DNA of 63,757 nt, from the NCBI GenBank assembly GCA_036480375.1, contig JAZGGI010000038.1, forward strand, positions 1 through 63,757, in the 5' to 3' direction. The notes beneath the pieces were generated by a model. That model searched no databases, was not told where the DNA came from, and worked only from the letters and a program-made list of their open reading frames with translations. Below are positions 29,385 to 38,667 of this stretch, one piece after another. The position numbers were made by a program, and so were the translations under genes. The stretch comes from Candidatus Zixiibacteriota bacterium. Lineage in GTDB: Bacteria; Zixibacteria; MSB-5A5; GN15; JAAZOE01. Position 1 is the first letter of the stretch; each line of letters begins with the position of its first letter.

Positions 29385-31238
29385 TTATTTATTATCCAGA
29401 GCTTTTTCCGGATAAGCGTCAAGTTCTGTCATCCAACTCTTCAAGGAGTTAATTCTTTGCGAATTTTCTTCCGGTAGCACAAACGGACTGCGACCGCGGC
29501 CGTCAAGAATAATGCCAACCACGCCGCCGTGCAATTCTGTTTCCAGTTTTTGACCGCGTCCACGACCAAGATCGAGATGCTTCAACGGCTCCAAAGAGGC
29601 TTTAACTTTTAAAGGCAGGCCATCCTCCCCGAGGCCGACTTTGAGCAGTTTCATCTCGCCAAATTCGAGTTTGCCCGACACGGTTCCGTCGGGAAGATCA
29701 ATCTTATAATTCATGACGTCTCCGCCTTTTTTAACTTCGCCGGTCGGAGCCACGCAACTGCCCAGATGAATCAAACAATCTTTCTCAAAGACTTCGGTGG
29801 CTGCCTGAGGATGCAGTGTTGAAAGGACGCCAAGCTGGGGCATCATAAAGATGGAATCGACGGCAAGGCGGGTTACACCTTCCGGCTGGAAAGCGTCAAT
29901 CAGCATCATGGCCGATTGCTGGCGGCGCGGGGCGTGAGACATAACGCCGCCGGAACCGATTAACATATCCAGCGTCATCATATTGACAATTGACGAACCG
30001 GAACTATCCTGCTCAAAAGCGTCAGCGATGGTTCTTTGTTTCTGGACGCCTTTCAAAACCGTCGCAAAACTTTTATGCTGAATAAAAGCTAATCGCAACG
30101 CTTCCTTTGCGACCGCTTGCTCGAAAACCAATTCTTCCATTGATTGCGGAATTGTTGTCGGGCGGATCATCTTATTTTTAACTCGGTTGCGCAGATCGCG
30201 TTCATCCATGTCGAATGGAACCCAGCGCATAACATTCGGCAAAGTCGCCTCAGCGAAGACATTTGAAATCGAATAACTCATTCCCAAATTGGCCGAAACC
30301 GTCCGGTTAAAGACTCCTTCCCCGCCGTCGGGACGAAAAACAGAAAAAACATCGGTCGTGGCGCCGCCGATATCGACTCCAACCGCTTCCATATTACCCA
30401 GATCGGCGATAGTTTTTATAATCAATCCCACCGCTCCCGGCGTCGGCATAATCGGAGCATCGGCCCATTTCATCAGCTTTGAATAACCCGGAGCCTGAGC
30501 CATGACATGCTCCATAAATAAATCATGAATTTTTTCGCGGGCCGGATGAAGATTTTCGCGCTCCAGAACCGGGCGAAGATTTTCAACGATGCCCAAATCG
30601 ACTTTATTTTCCAACGTGTCTTTGATGGCCCCGCGGGCTTCGATATTTCCAGCGAATATAACGGGGAGATTATATCCCGAGCCCAGACGCGGTTTGGGGT
30701 CGGCCGCGGAGATCAATTCGGCGATTTCCACTACATGCGAGGTGGTTCCGCCATCAATACCTCCCGATAACAAAATCATATCGGGGCGTAGATGACGAAT
30801 TCTTTCAATTTGCTGATGGGGACGACGCTTATCGTTGGATGCGATAACATCCATAACAATAGCGCCCGCGCCCAAAGCCGCGCGTTCGGCCGACTCGGCC
30901 GTCATAGAACGGACTACGCCAGCGACCATCATCTGCAAACCGCCTCCGGCCGAAGATGTTGAAATATAAATATCGCATCCTCGATCGCCGTCAGCCGGTG
31001 AGATGATTTTATCGTTTTCATCAAGTAAAGTTTTATTGGTTAACTCACCCACTTCGGCTACGGCATTAAGAACTCCCATAGTAACGTCCTCAAAAGGAGC
31101 TTCGACAGTCGTTGGCGCTTCGCCGCGGGCTAAAAGGCGAAACTCGCCTTCTCGTTTTTCTATCAGGATTGCTTTGGTAGTTGTCGAACCGCAATCGGTG
31201 GCTAATATCGTATTAATATTTTCCAGATTCTCAAGCAT
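29385..31238 (-). CDS. GlmL/MutL-family actin-like ATPase
   Basis: The 617-residue protein belongs to the GlmL family of the actin/Hsp70 ATPase fold. Phosphate loop 1 is ILATDCGSTTTKAILIEK near residue 11 and phosphate loop 2 is GVDIGGATTDVFSV near residue 285; DMILLSGGIDGGTTSHV is another family block. In Clostridium, GlmL (MutL) is encoded between the two subunits of B12-dependent glutamate mutase. No mutase gene is present here, and the C-terminus extends roughly 150 residues past the usual core (FGEMKLLKVGLGEDGLPLKV and onward). It leads a three-gene operon with a membrane-anchored protein. A mutase role is therefore unlikely. Confidence 0.85.
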   Translation of the reverse strand: MLENLENINTILATDCGSTTTKAILIEKREGEFRLLARGEAPTTVEAPFEDVTMGVLNAVAEVGELTNKTLLDENDKIISPADGDRGCDIYISTSSAGGGLQMMVAGVVRSMTAESAERAALGAGAIVMDVIASNDKRRPHQQIERIRHLRPDMILLSGGIDGGTTSHVVEIAELISAADPKPRLGSGYNLPVIFAGNIEARGAIKDTLENKVDLGIVENLRPVLERENLHPAREKIHDLFMEHVMAQAPGYSKLMKWADAPIMPTPGAVGLIIKTIADLGNMEAVGVDIGGATTDVFSVFRPDGGEGVFNRTVSANLGMSYSISNVFAEATLPNVMRWVPFDMDERDLRNRVKNKMIRPTTIPQSMEELVFEQAVAKEALRLAFIQHKSFATVLKGVQKQRTIADAFEQDSSGSSIVNMMTLDMLIGSGGVMSHAPRRQQSAMMLIDAFQPEGVTRLAVDSIFMMPQLGVLSTLHPQAATEVFEKDCLIHLGSCVAPTGEVKKGGDVMNYKIDLPDGTVSGKLEFGEMKLLKVGLGEDGLPLKVKASLEPLKHLDLGRGRGQKLETELHGGVVGIILDGRGRSPFVLPEENSQRINSLKSWMTELDAYPEKALDNK

Positions 31239-31463
31239 ATTTTCTTTCTCACTGGCTTAATGTAAATTCCCAAAATTGCCTGTCTACTAAATCGTTTTTT
31301 ACTTCCCGACCGCAATTATAGCGGCTCAGAAAAGATTCCAAATATAATCATCAGAGGCGATTTTGTCCACCCCTTTCGAAAGGATTTATTTAAGAGAAAA
31401 AACTGGCGAATCAGCCTTCGGCAACAAAGGTTTTTTGACCTATCAAGGCTGCTACTAGTACAA

Positions 31464-31556
31464 ACTCACAAGATAGGTAACAGATTGGACTCACGACATA
31501 GGTAACAGTTATGTTACGGCATAATCAGAGGAGGAGCGATTATGCCGTGGGTGGGA
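31464..31556 (+). mobile_element. Probable remnant of an IS481-type insertion sequence end
   Basis: Two tandem copies of ACTCACnAnATAGGTAACAG with a 25-bp period (31464 and 31489) precede AGAGGAGGAG and an ATG at 31542 that opens MPWVGYRF. The tandem TGTTACCTAT-type motifs (in reverse complement) followed by a start reading MPW are, as I recall, typical of the left end of IS481-like elements. The reading frame leaves any transposase-like sequence almost at once and runs into the flanking gene, so only a fragment is left. The rest of the 339-bp gap (31239 to 31577) shows no gene. Confidence 0.4.
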
Positions 31557-31577
31557 TACAGATTTGTAGTCTCAACC

Positions 31578-33314
31578 TTATTTACTTTCCTCACATGGTC
31601 CCGGACCGCCTTTAAATACATGATTGATTAAATAAACGGCGTCACCGACATTACACGCGCCATCGCTATTGGCATCGCCCGCTTCGATAGGATAGGGGGC
31701 AGGTCCGCCTTTAAAAACAGTATTGATAATATACACGGCGTCGCCGACATTGACATCACCATCGCCGTTGGCGTCACCACAATTTAATTCAATCATTTCT
31801 ATATATTGATTTATGGCAACGTCAGTTATAACATTGACGACTCCGCTCGGCCATTCTACAATGATGGAATCAATGATGGCGGCGTCACCAAGTCCGAAAT
31901 GGGCGTTTATGGCATGGTGCACGCAGTAACTGGCGGCAGGGGAAATCTCGCGCAGTTGCCAAACCGGACCACCAGAAATATTAGCCTTGATGCGAACCTT
32001 GGCACCAATTGCAGAAGCATTAGAGACCGTTCCGACACACTTCACATTCAGCCAGTTGTTACCATTACCGTCATTTCGAAAGAGAAGGTTATCATTCTGA
32101 GACCTGGTAATAAACACGTCCAGATCACCATCGCGGTCATAATCACCCCAAGCCGGACCAAAAAACTCGCTTTCAAAACTGACCAATGCCCCGGACATGA
32201 TTCGTGTGAACGTACCGTCACCGTTGTTCTCATACAATTGATTAGCCCGGTTTTGTTGATATGCCCATGTTGTCACAAACAAATCCAGGTCGCCATCATT
32301 ATCATAGTCTGCCCAACTACTACAGAAGTTAGGAGATTCGTCGGTAACCATTTCGCCAGTTGTAATCCTGGTAAAAGAGCCATCACCGTTATTACTGTAG
32401 AGAAAATTCGGTAAATCCAAATAGCCATTAGCGACAAATAGATCCTGGTCACCGTCATTGTCATAATCACCTAAACTGGGGCCATACGATATTGCTCTAT
32501 CGGTTACTATTGGCTCTGATACGATCTTTGTGAAATTAAAATCACCTTCGTTTCGATAAAGACAGTTCTCATACATAAAGTCCGCTGGATCCGGTTGAGG
32601 GTTGGCAAAAAATGCATTGGCCACGAACAAATCCATGTCACCATCATTGTCATAATCCGACCAACTCATACCGTGTGCATTGTTGACATCGGTCACAATC
32701 TCCCCGGTCGTAATCTTTACGAAGATCCCGTTATCGTTGCGATACATCGCATTGGCAGCTGACCACGGCAGACTGTTGGTTTCAGTCTGGGTGTAGAGAT
32801 CCAGATCACCATCATTGTCGATATCAATCCATGCATGCGTGTTTGAGCATGCGGCATCTGTCGTGAGATCACCGGCCGTGTCGATCTTGGCGAAAGTCCC
32901 GTCACCATTGTTGGTGTAGAACTGGTTGGTCCTGTAATTATGCCGACCGACATAGACATCCTCATCACCATCGTTGTCGTAATCACCCCAGGCTTGTGTG
33001 TAGGAACGTGCCATAACATTGGCGATCGGGTCGGCAGTGATTCTTGTAAAGGTCCCGTCACCTTCGTTGTGATACAGGAAGTTGTTTTCATTCGTCGCGG
33101 AATTTCCCACATGAATGTCCAACCAGCCGTCGTTATCGTAGTCTATCCAACTTATGCCAAAAGACGATCCCCCATCAGTAACGTGGGGGCCTGTGGTGAT
33201 TCGAGTGAAGTTCGCCGGAGCGGCAATTGTTGTTGATGCGAGAGCGATAGTCAGAATCGCACATACTGCGATGGTGAGGAAATGATGCCAGTGTAAATAC
33301 TGTTGTTGAAACAT
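31578..33314 (-). CDS. Secreted FG-GAP/ASPIC protein with C-terminal dockerin repeats
   Basis: The 578-residue protein begins after AAGGAG with a signal peptide (ending about residue 32, TIAA). Seven or so FG-GAP/VCBS repeats follow, each with an Asp-rich calcium-loop phrase such as YDNDGDLDLFV or YDRDGDLDVFI, which should build a beta-propeller. Next comes an ASPIC/UnbV domain (GAKVRIKANI and SIIVEWPSGVVNVITDV). The last 65 residues hold two dockerin-like duplicated segments (CGDANGDGDVNVGDAVYIIN and GDANSDGACNVGDAVYLINH), calcium-binding and usually taken for surface attachment. It is probably exported. The last 22 bp border the IS-like remnant. Confidence 0.9.
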   Translation of the reverse strand: MFQQQYLHWHHFLTIAVCAILTIALASTTIAAPANFTRITTGPHVTDGGSSFGISWIDYDNDGWLDIHVGNSATNENNFLYHNEGDGTFTRITADPIANVMARSYTQAWGDYDNDGDEDVYVGRHNYRTNQFYTNNGDGTFAKIDTAGDLTTDAACSNTHAWIDIDNDGDLDLYTQTETNSLPWSAANAMYRNDNGIFVKITTGEIVTDVNNAHGMSWSDYDNDGDMDLFVANAFFANPQPDPADFMYENCLYRNEGDFNFTKIVSEPIVTDRAISYGPSLGDYDNDGDQDLFVANGYLDLPNFLYSNNGDGSFTRITTGEMVTDESPNFCSSWADYDNDGDLDLFVTTWAYQQNRANQLYENNGDGTFTRIMSGALVSFESEFFGPAWGDYDRDGDLDVFITRSQNDNLLFRNDGNGNNWLNVKCVGTVSNASAIGAKVRIKANISGGPVWQLREISPAASYCVHHAINAHFGLGDAAIIDSIIVEWPSGVVNVITDVAINQYIEMIELNCGDANGDGDVNVGDAVYIINTVFKGGPAPYPIEAGDANSDGACNVGDAVYLINHVFKGGPGPCEESK

Positions 33315-33362
33315 TCGTCACTCCTTTTGGTTTTTTGTGTCCGCTTGAATAGTCGTGCCACG

Positions 33363-33509
33363 TCAAGCGTCGTTTTCTATCTCAAGAAGGCTATCTCCAT
33401 CATTATCATAATTAACTAAACTGATACCATTGGATGTACCTCCGTCATTAACAATATCCCCGGTCGTTATGGGAGTATAATTGAGAAGAATTGGCGCCAT
33501 TTTTTGCAT
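33363..33509 (-). pseudogene. Decayed fragment of a second FG-GAP protein
   Basis: A 48-codon frame from ATG at 33509 reads YTPITTGDIVNDGGTS then NGISLVNYDNDGDSL before a stop at 33363. It matches the start of the first repeat of the downstream gene (FTRITTGPHVTDGGSS, then FGISWIDYDNDGW), but has no signal peptide and only one repeat. It is best read as a leftover of a duplicated or deleted paralogue. Confidence 0.6.
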
Positions 33510-33883
33510 TGGTGTTATCTTTAAGACATATATCAATAGCTATACCAATGCAGGTCCAAATGTTACACATCTTAACAAGATTATCCCTATTGGACCTTAG
33601 CAAGTTTTCATTCGTTTCCTCCGGATTATTTCACCATTATTGGCATGAAATATGAATTAATGTTTACTTATAGCCTTGTAAGATACGTGTCGCAAAACTC
33701 TCAATAATCTGTCAATATTTTTCAAATATCTAAAATATTGCTAAAATCGAGATTGATCCATATACTTACCATCATGTTCAATTGAATCTCGGGTCCAGGA
33801 GAAACCTATTTTGAGATTATTGCGTATTGTAAGAAAATGTTGTTAATTCCTTCTGAGGAAAGGTGTAAACTGCTGTTTATTGT
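33510..33883. other. Intergenic region with no further gene
   Basis: This AT-rich stretch separates the minus-strand FG-GAP remnant from the plus-strand sigma factor. It holds a 9-bp inverted repeat (TGCATTGGT at about 33505 and ACCAATGCA at about 33543) and a 7-bp one (GGTCCAA/TTGGACC). Neither has a T-run. The promoter of the sigma gene should lie between 33700 and 33880, but I cannot pick it out. Confidence 0.4.
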
Positions 33884-34426
33884 ATGAATATCAATGAATT
33901 ACATTCTCTCGCAATTAATGGAGACAAAAAAGCAGAAGAAAAATTATTCCACCAATTATCTGACAGATTTTACTATTTTATTCGACAAAGGGTAGGTAGT
34001 AAAGATGATAATGAAGAAATAGTCCAGGATGCCTTGACGACGATAGCCGAACAATATAAGAATATTAAATTTCACGTCAGTTTTTCGGCTTGGGCATATC
34101 GAGTACTTGAGAATAAACTTAACAGTTTTTATCGTCGCAAATACGGGTGGTCCGAAAAGAGGGCAGAGTTGCATGAATTGGGCTTAATTAAAGAAAATTG
34201 GATTCCCGATTTGAACATCATTCGTCGATTATTAAAATGTTTGAAGAAAGTCAGTAAGGCGAATATAAAGTATTCAAGAGTACTCAATCTTCATTATCAG
34301 GGTTATACGGTGAAAGAAATCGGTAAAACATTAACGATATCTGACAATGCTGTTTATTTGGTTTTATCAAGAGCAAGAAAGGCATTACTTGAATGTCTGG
34401 CAAAAGAGGAAATGTCTGATGTCTAA
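33884..34426 (+). CDS. Sigma-70 family (ECF-like) RNA polymerase sigma factor
   Basis: This 180-residue protein has a region 2 segment (DNEEIVQDALTTIAEQYKNI, then FSAWAYRVLENKLNSFYRRK) and a region 4 segment (YSRVLNLHYQGYTVKEIGKT, then ISDNAVYLVLSRARKALLEC). It is more AT-rich than the two other ECF genes in the window. The coding end overlaps the next gene by eight bases. The overlap and the HxxxCxxC start of the next product suggest an ECF sigma/anti-sigma pair. Confidence 0.9.
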   Translation: MNINELHSLAINGDKKAEEKLFHQLSDRFYYFIRQRVGSKDDNEEIVQDALTTIAEQYKNIKFHVSFSAWAYRVLENKLNSFYRRKYGWSEKRAELHELGLIKENWIPDLNIIRRLLKCLKKVSKANIKYSRVLNLHYQGYTVKEIGKTLTISDNAVYLVLSRARKALLECLAKEEMSDV

Positions 34427-36722
34427 ATGTATTGAAAAGCGTTTTGAAAATCTCATCCATGCCTATGAAATGGGTATGCTGACGAGTAAGCAACGACGGG
34501 AAGTTGAGCTTCATCTCATGGTTTGTCAGTGTTGTATGAACTCAGTTCTAAAATTTGAAGAATTTACCAATCATCTGGATCATGATGAATCTGTTCGTAA
34601 ACAAATAAAGGAATTATCGCTGGCATCCGAATCGGCATATAAGTCGGAATCCACAAGTACAGGCAAAGAGACCTTGAGTCGAGGCACTTGGAAGCGTGTT
34701 ATTCCGGTGTTTTTGGTCATAGCCATAATCCTATTTTTATTGTTCAAGCCGTGGACTTTAGAATTCCAGCCAACAAAAGAAGCAAAGGCAAGTGACAATT
34801 CTCTGGTAGTACTCTATATCAAAAATATAGCAGAACCGGATGATCCGGAAAATTTAGGCAAAATCGCAATGAATTTGCTGATATCCGATTTAGCCGAGTC
34901 GCAGTACCTGCAGGTAGTTTCCACACAACATTTATCTGAAATATTAACACAAATAGGAAAAAAGGATTCAGAAGCAATTGGAGAAGAATTAGCTGCCGAA
35001 GTGGCAAAAAAAGCTAATTCCAGATGGATGTTAACGGGCAACATTCTCCAAACGGAACCGCAAATAATTATATCGGTGCAAATTGTAGATGCGGAATCAG
35101 GTCATATACTTAGTTCTCGAAAAATCGAGGGATCAATTGACGACGACATATTCAAACTGGTTGATAAACTCACGGCGGTAATTAAAAATGATCTACCATT
35201 ATTACCTGATGCTATCAATGAACCGGATCCTCAGATTGCCAGTATTACTACGAATTCCCAGAAGGCTTACTTTTATTATTTGGAGGGCCAGGAGTATTTG
35301 TCAAAATTCTATTATGGAGATGCCTTTTACAGTTTTAATAAGGCATTAGAATATGATTCGACTCTTGCTCAGGCATATTATTTTTTATCTACTCTTACTG
35401 CTGAACCGGAATATATTGAAAAAGCTGTGCAATATATTGACAATGTCTGTCAAGTTGAAAAGCACTATATATGGGCATCAAGGGCTGTATTAATAGGCGA
35501 CGAATCTCAAGCGGTTACTGAATATGAAAAACTTATTAAACGCTACCCGAATGAAAAGATGGCTTATTATTACTACGGTTTATTGAGGCACCGCATGGAA
35601 CAATATGAAAATGCGATTATTCAATTTAAGGAAGCGATTGCATTGGATCCATATTATAAATTGGCAATTAATAATCTCGCATATTCGTACGACTTGTCGG
35701 GTAATCCTGATTCGGCTTTCGCGGTTATCGACAGATATATTGCTCTATATCCTGATGAAGCCAATCCCTATGACAGTAAGGCCGAGCTAAGTGCAAAGAA
35801 CGGCCTGCTTGATGAAGCCATCAAATCATATCGGAAAGCTTTGGAAATTAAATCCAATTTCCCTAATTCTATTTTAGGACTTGGGGATGTGTATTTATTA
35901 AAAAGAGATTATGCGATGGCAGAAGAGTCATATCGCGAATATATCTCCAAGATAGGTGGACGCGTCGCAGGCAGGCTTCGTCTTACATATATATTAGTAG
36001 CTCAAGGCCGATATGAGAATGCTTTGAATATGCTTGATGATGGCATCGCAGCTGACAGATTGGAATTATCCAAGCCGACACTATATGCAGATTATAATGC
36101 AAAATTTCTATTGAAAGCCGCTTTGTACGCAGAATTATCTCAATATGAAAAGGCAATAATTGAAATTGAGCATTATAGAAATCAACATCAAATAGAACAA
36201 TCCGATACTAACTTTGATTATTTTGATATATACGCATGGCTACTGGCAAAAAACAATCAAGTCACAAAAGCAAAAGAAGTAGCTGAAAATCTGAAAAAGG
36301 TATGTCAGGACTCGCCCTCTCAGTTCATGCATCCATATTGGTGGACACTTGGATACATTGAATTGGCGCAAGATAATAGTGAATTGGCTTGCACATATTT
36401 CGAAAAACTGAGCCCTTCAATAAAGAATTTTGATGTCCAATTTATGCGAGCCAGGGCGTATCTAAAATCGGGGAAATTGGACAAGGCCATAAATTTATTT
36501 GAAGAATTAGAATTGACTTATACTTCGCCACGGATTTTTTGGAGCAATTGGGCAGTAATGATACATTATTATCTGGGTCTCGCATACGAAGAGACCGGCC
36601 GAATAAATGATGCTATTTCTCATTATGAAACATTTCTTGATATCTGGAAAAATGCGGATTCCAATATACCGCTATTGGACGATGCCAGGGAACGTATGAA
36701 TAGACTTAAAGATATTTCTTGA
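34419..36722 (+). CDS. Anti-sigma/FlgO-like/TPR fusion membrane protein
   Basis: I chose ATG at 34419 (GAGGAA eight bases upstream) within the end of the sigma gene. The 767-residue protein has an N-terminal zinc-finger anti-sigma motif (HLMVCQCC, His32, Cys36, Cys39). One membrane helix is at about residues 88 to 106 (VIPVFLVIAIILFLLF). A FlgO/TolB-N-like domain covers about 120 to 270 (SLVVLYIKNIAEPDDPENLG, then SRWMLTGNIL). At least eight TPR repeats run from about 285 to the end (QAYYFLSTLT, AIIQFKEAIALDPYYKLAIN and similar). The layout combines a sigma-factor inhibitor with a large extracytoplasmic interaction scaffold. Confidence 0.85.
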   Translation: MSKCIEKRFENLIHAYEMGMLTSKQRREVELHLMVCQCCMNSVLKFEEFTNHLDHDESVRKQIKELSLASESAYKSESTSTGKETLSRGTWKRVIPVFLVIAIILFLLFKPWTLEFQPTKEAKASDNSLVVLYIKNIAEPDDPENLGKIAMNLLISDLAESQYLQVVSTQHLSEILTQIGKKDSEAIGEELAAEVAKKANSRWMLTGNILQTEPQIIISVQIVDAESGHILSSRKIEGSIDDDIFKLVDKLTAVIKNDLPLLPDAINEPDPQIASITTNSQKAYFYYLEGQEYLSKFYYGDAFYSFNKALEYDSTLAQAYYFLSTLTAEPEYIEKAVQYIDNVCQVEKHYIWASRAVLIGDESQAVTEYEKLIKRYPNEKMAYYYYGLLRHRMEQYENAIIQFKEAIALDPYYKLAINNLAYSYDLSGNPDSAFAVIDRYIALYPDEANPYDSKAELSAKNGLLDEAIKSYRKALEIKSNFPNSILGLGDVYLLKRDYAMAEESYREYISKIGGRVAGRLRLTYILVAQGRYENALNMLDDGIAADRLELSKPTLYADYNAKFLLKAALYAELSQYEKAIIEIEHYRNQHQIEQSDTNFDYFDIYAWLLAKNNQVTKAKEVAENLKKVCQDSPSQFMHPYWWTLGYIELAQDNSELACTYFEKLSPSIKNFDVQFMRARAYLKSGKLDKAINLFEELELTYTSPRIFWSNWAVMIHYYLGLAYEETGRINDAISHYETFLDIWKNADSNIPLLDDARERMNRLKDIS

Positions 36723-36861
36723 AATTCTTTCAATCTACTAAACATCAATAATTCTAAGATATATTTAATGCTCGGCGTATATTGTCGTTATCGAATTGTA
36801 TTCCAGTAAATCCGTATCCCACCCATTGGATAGAGATTTTATATTCTGTCTGCTAATCGTT

Positions 36862-36960
36862 CCCCCACTGGAACCAATCCTTGCGATTTCTGGTATAAAT
36901 TCTTAATCCGCAACAAGCGTTTTTTGTTGAATTAAACACAACGTTTTTCTATCGTTATCA
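36862..36960 (+). repeat. Direct repeat, left copy (about 100 bp)
   Basis: This segment (CCCCCACTGGAACC through TTTTTCTATCGTTATCA) recurs at 38668 to 38765. The last 60 or so bases are identical apart from a three-base indel (CGCAACAAGCG against CGCAAGCG); the first 35 bases are less conserved. Together the two copies enclose the DUF4238/SEC-C gene and its repeat-rich leader. Confidence 0.85.
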
Positions 36961-37100
36961 GATCAGGGCAGGATCCCCGCGATCCTGCCATTTTTCTTTG
37001 GCGGGATCTTTCTCGCAACGACCCTTTTGGGTCTTCGCTCGAAACCTTCGGCAGGAATCCCGAACTACAGGGCTTGTTGATAAACCTCTTTCGGGTGTTG

Positions 37101-37330
37101 CGGCAGGTCTTGATTTTGTGAAAACAAAATTGTGACCTGACGTGTATCAAGAACTTACGATTCGAAATGTTTCCCCATTCTTTAGGCTGAAGATCATTTC
37201 AAGACTTTTTCAACAGGCCCTACAGGCTGGTTCCCCATAGCAAAGAAAGATTAGTGTAGCGACAACTCTCGAGTTGTCGTCCTCGTTGCGGCAGGTCCTG
37301 TTCCCGTTTTACGAGGATGTGACCTGCCGC
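37101..37330. repeat. Cluster of palindromic intergenic repeats
   Basis: Three hairpins lie close together. At 37101 to 37140, CGGCAGGTC and GACCTG surround an inner inverted repeat (GATTTTGT/ACAAAAT). At 37260 to 37279, CGACAACTC-TC-GAGTTGTCG is nearly perfect. At 37288 to 37330, GCGGCAGGTC and GACCTGCCGC are a perfect 10-bp pair 23 bases apart. A hairpin with the same GACAACT/AGTTGTC core recurs at 60624. The rest of 36723 to 37503 shows no gene. Confidence 0.7.
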
Positions 37331-37503
37331 CGAATGGCCAAATAAAATTCGTTGCTATTATCATATAAACAGAGTATTATTGATTTGTGCCCCACAATCT
37401 TGCTGTGGGAAAAAAACCTGGGCATTAAGGCAAATGAATAAAGATTATCCAAATTCAACGAGTGATGGAACGAAATCCACAGCAAGCTGTGGGGCAGCCG
37501 GTC

Positions 37504-38628
37504 ATGAATAATATTCTTGTCAAAAATCAACATTATATCCCGGAAGGATTCCTTAAAGGATTCACCGATTCTGATGGTAAATTGGTTGAAGTCCTTTTGA
37601 GGAACAAGAAAATTTATCGGACTAGCCCTTCTAATTCAATGTCTGAGAAATTTGTATACGAGCATGATAACCTAAGAAGGAATACATTAGAAAAGTATTT
37701 TGCCAAATTAGATAGTAACATTGTACCAAGAATTAAACTTATTAATAAGGAAATCGAAAGGCTAAAAAACAATGATTCATCAATTGAACAAATAAAAGCT
37801 ATGATTGAAGAGTTATTGCCCATCTTTGTAATTTTCTATTACCGAAGTGGAGCGTTATTGACGGAATCGTCATTCTTCGATGCAAGGATGAAAATACCAC
37901 TTCTCACTGAGAAAATACTAAACCATCAATATATTAAAGCACTAAGTCAAACGATTATACTTGGCTACAATTTTGCTCTTATTGAGAGTAATAATGACTT
38001 TTTATTAAGTGATCAATTTATGTCGACAGCAGCTTTGGATATAAAAGGTCAAATCGCGAATATTAGCAATAGGCATATAGGATTTATAGAAACATTAATA
38101 TTGATACCAATATCTTCTATATATTATATAGTGTACTGGAATAGCCAACGAAAATTCGTACTAGAAAATAATACCTTTAAGCTATTAGACAATAATCAAG
38201 TCATTCAGTTTAACTCTATCATAATTAATAATTCGTATATCAAATGTGTTGGCGCTGAGGAAGAGCGAATTAAGGAAGTGACCCATGCATTTCATGAAGA
38301 ATATCCATCACAAATATTCATCGGCGGAGGGAAGTCCGGACGCACTTTTGGGGCAACAAGAAAGAAAGAGGTTTTTTTCTATGATATAGATAAGAAGGCT
38401 TTTGAATTATTTGATCCTGGATATTACTCCATGTTTAAAAAATTAAAGCGTAATGACCCTTGCGCATGCCCCAGTGGTAAAAAGTATAAAAAATGCCATA
38501 TGGATGCATTTGTCAAATTCGAGTCCTTAATCAATAATAAAATAGCAACTGGTAATTATGTTAAGGATATAAGAATAAAAGGCACAATAGCATGTGAATT
38601 ACCGATTGATTCTTGGGGCAGTCAGTAG
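37504..38628 (+). CDS. DUF4238-type protein with C-terminal SEC-C motif
   Basis: I start the protein at ATG 37504 because the 14 preceding codons are encoded by a palindromic repeat (CCACAGC-AA-GCTGTGG). The 374-residue product starts with the DUF4238 landmark KNQHYIPEGFLKGFTDSDGK and is mostly helical. It ends with a zinc-binding SEC-C motif (RNDPCACPSGKKYKKCHM, CxC-x8-CH). Composition is AT-rich compared with flanking core genes and the gene is framed by long direct repeats, so horizontal acquisition is likely. Its function is unknown; SEC-C only says zinc binding and possible protein or nucleic-acid contact. Confidence 0.8.
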   Translation: MNNILVKNQHYIPEGFLKGFTDSDGKLVEVLLRNKKIYRTSPSNSMSEKFVYEHDNLRRNTLEKYFAKLDSNIVPRIKLINKEIERLKNNDSSIEQIKAMIEELLPIFVIFYYRSGALLTESSFFDARMKIPLLTEKILNHQYIKALSQTIILGYNFALIESNNDFLLSDQFMSTAALDIKGQIANISNRHIGFIETLILIPISSIYYIVYWNSQRKFVLENNTFKLLDNNQVIQFNSIIINNSYIKCVGAEEERIKEVTHAFHEEYPSQIFIGGGKSGRTFGATRKKEVFFYDIDKKAFELFDPGYYSMFKKLKRNDPCACPSGKKYKKCHMDAFVKFESLINNKIATGNYVKDIRIKGTIACELPIDSWGSQ

Positions 38629-38667
38629 CCCAGGTACCCCACGTCTTTATACGTAGGATTAGATCAC

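Noticed and set aside
29385-31238. Reading the GlmL-like gene as part of a B12 glutamate mutase pathway
   Set aside because: Neither mutase subunit is present next to it and the protein is longer than usual GlmL.
31600-33314. Possible CRISPR-like or minisatellite array from repeated Asp-rich segments
   Set aside because: The repeats are degenerate FG-GAP coding units without spacers of uniform length.
36932-37150. 72-codon minus-strand ORF
   Set aside because: It lies in the palindromic repeat cluster and the direct repeat, with no binding site and no protein-like pattern.
37462-37503. N-terminal extension of the DUF4238 gene
   Set aside because: The 14 codons are encoded by a hairpin repeat, and the conserved family start follows the ATG at 37504.
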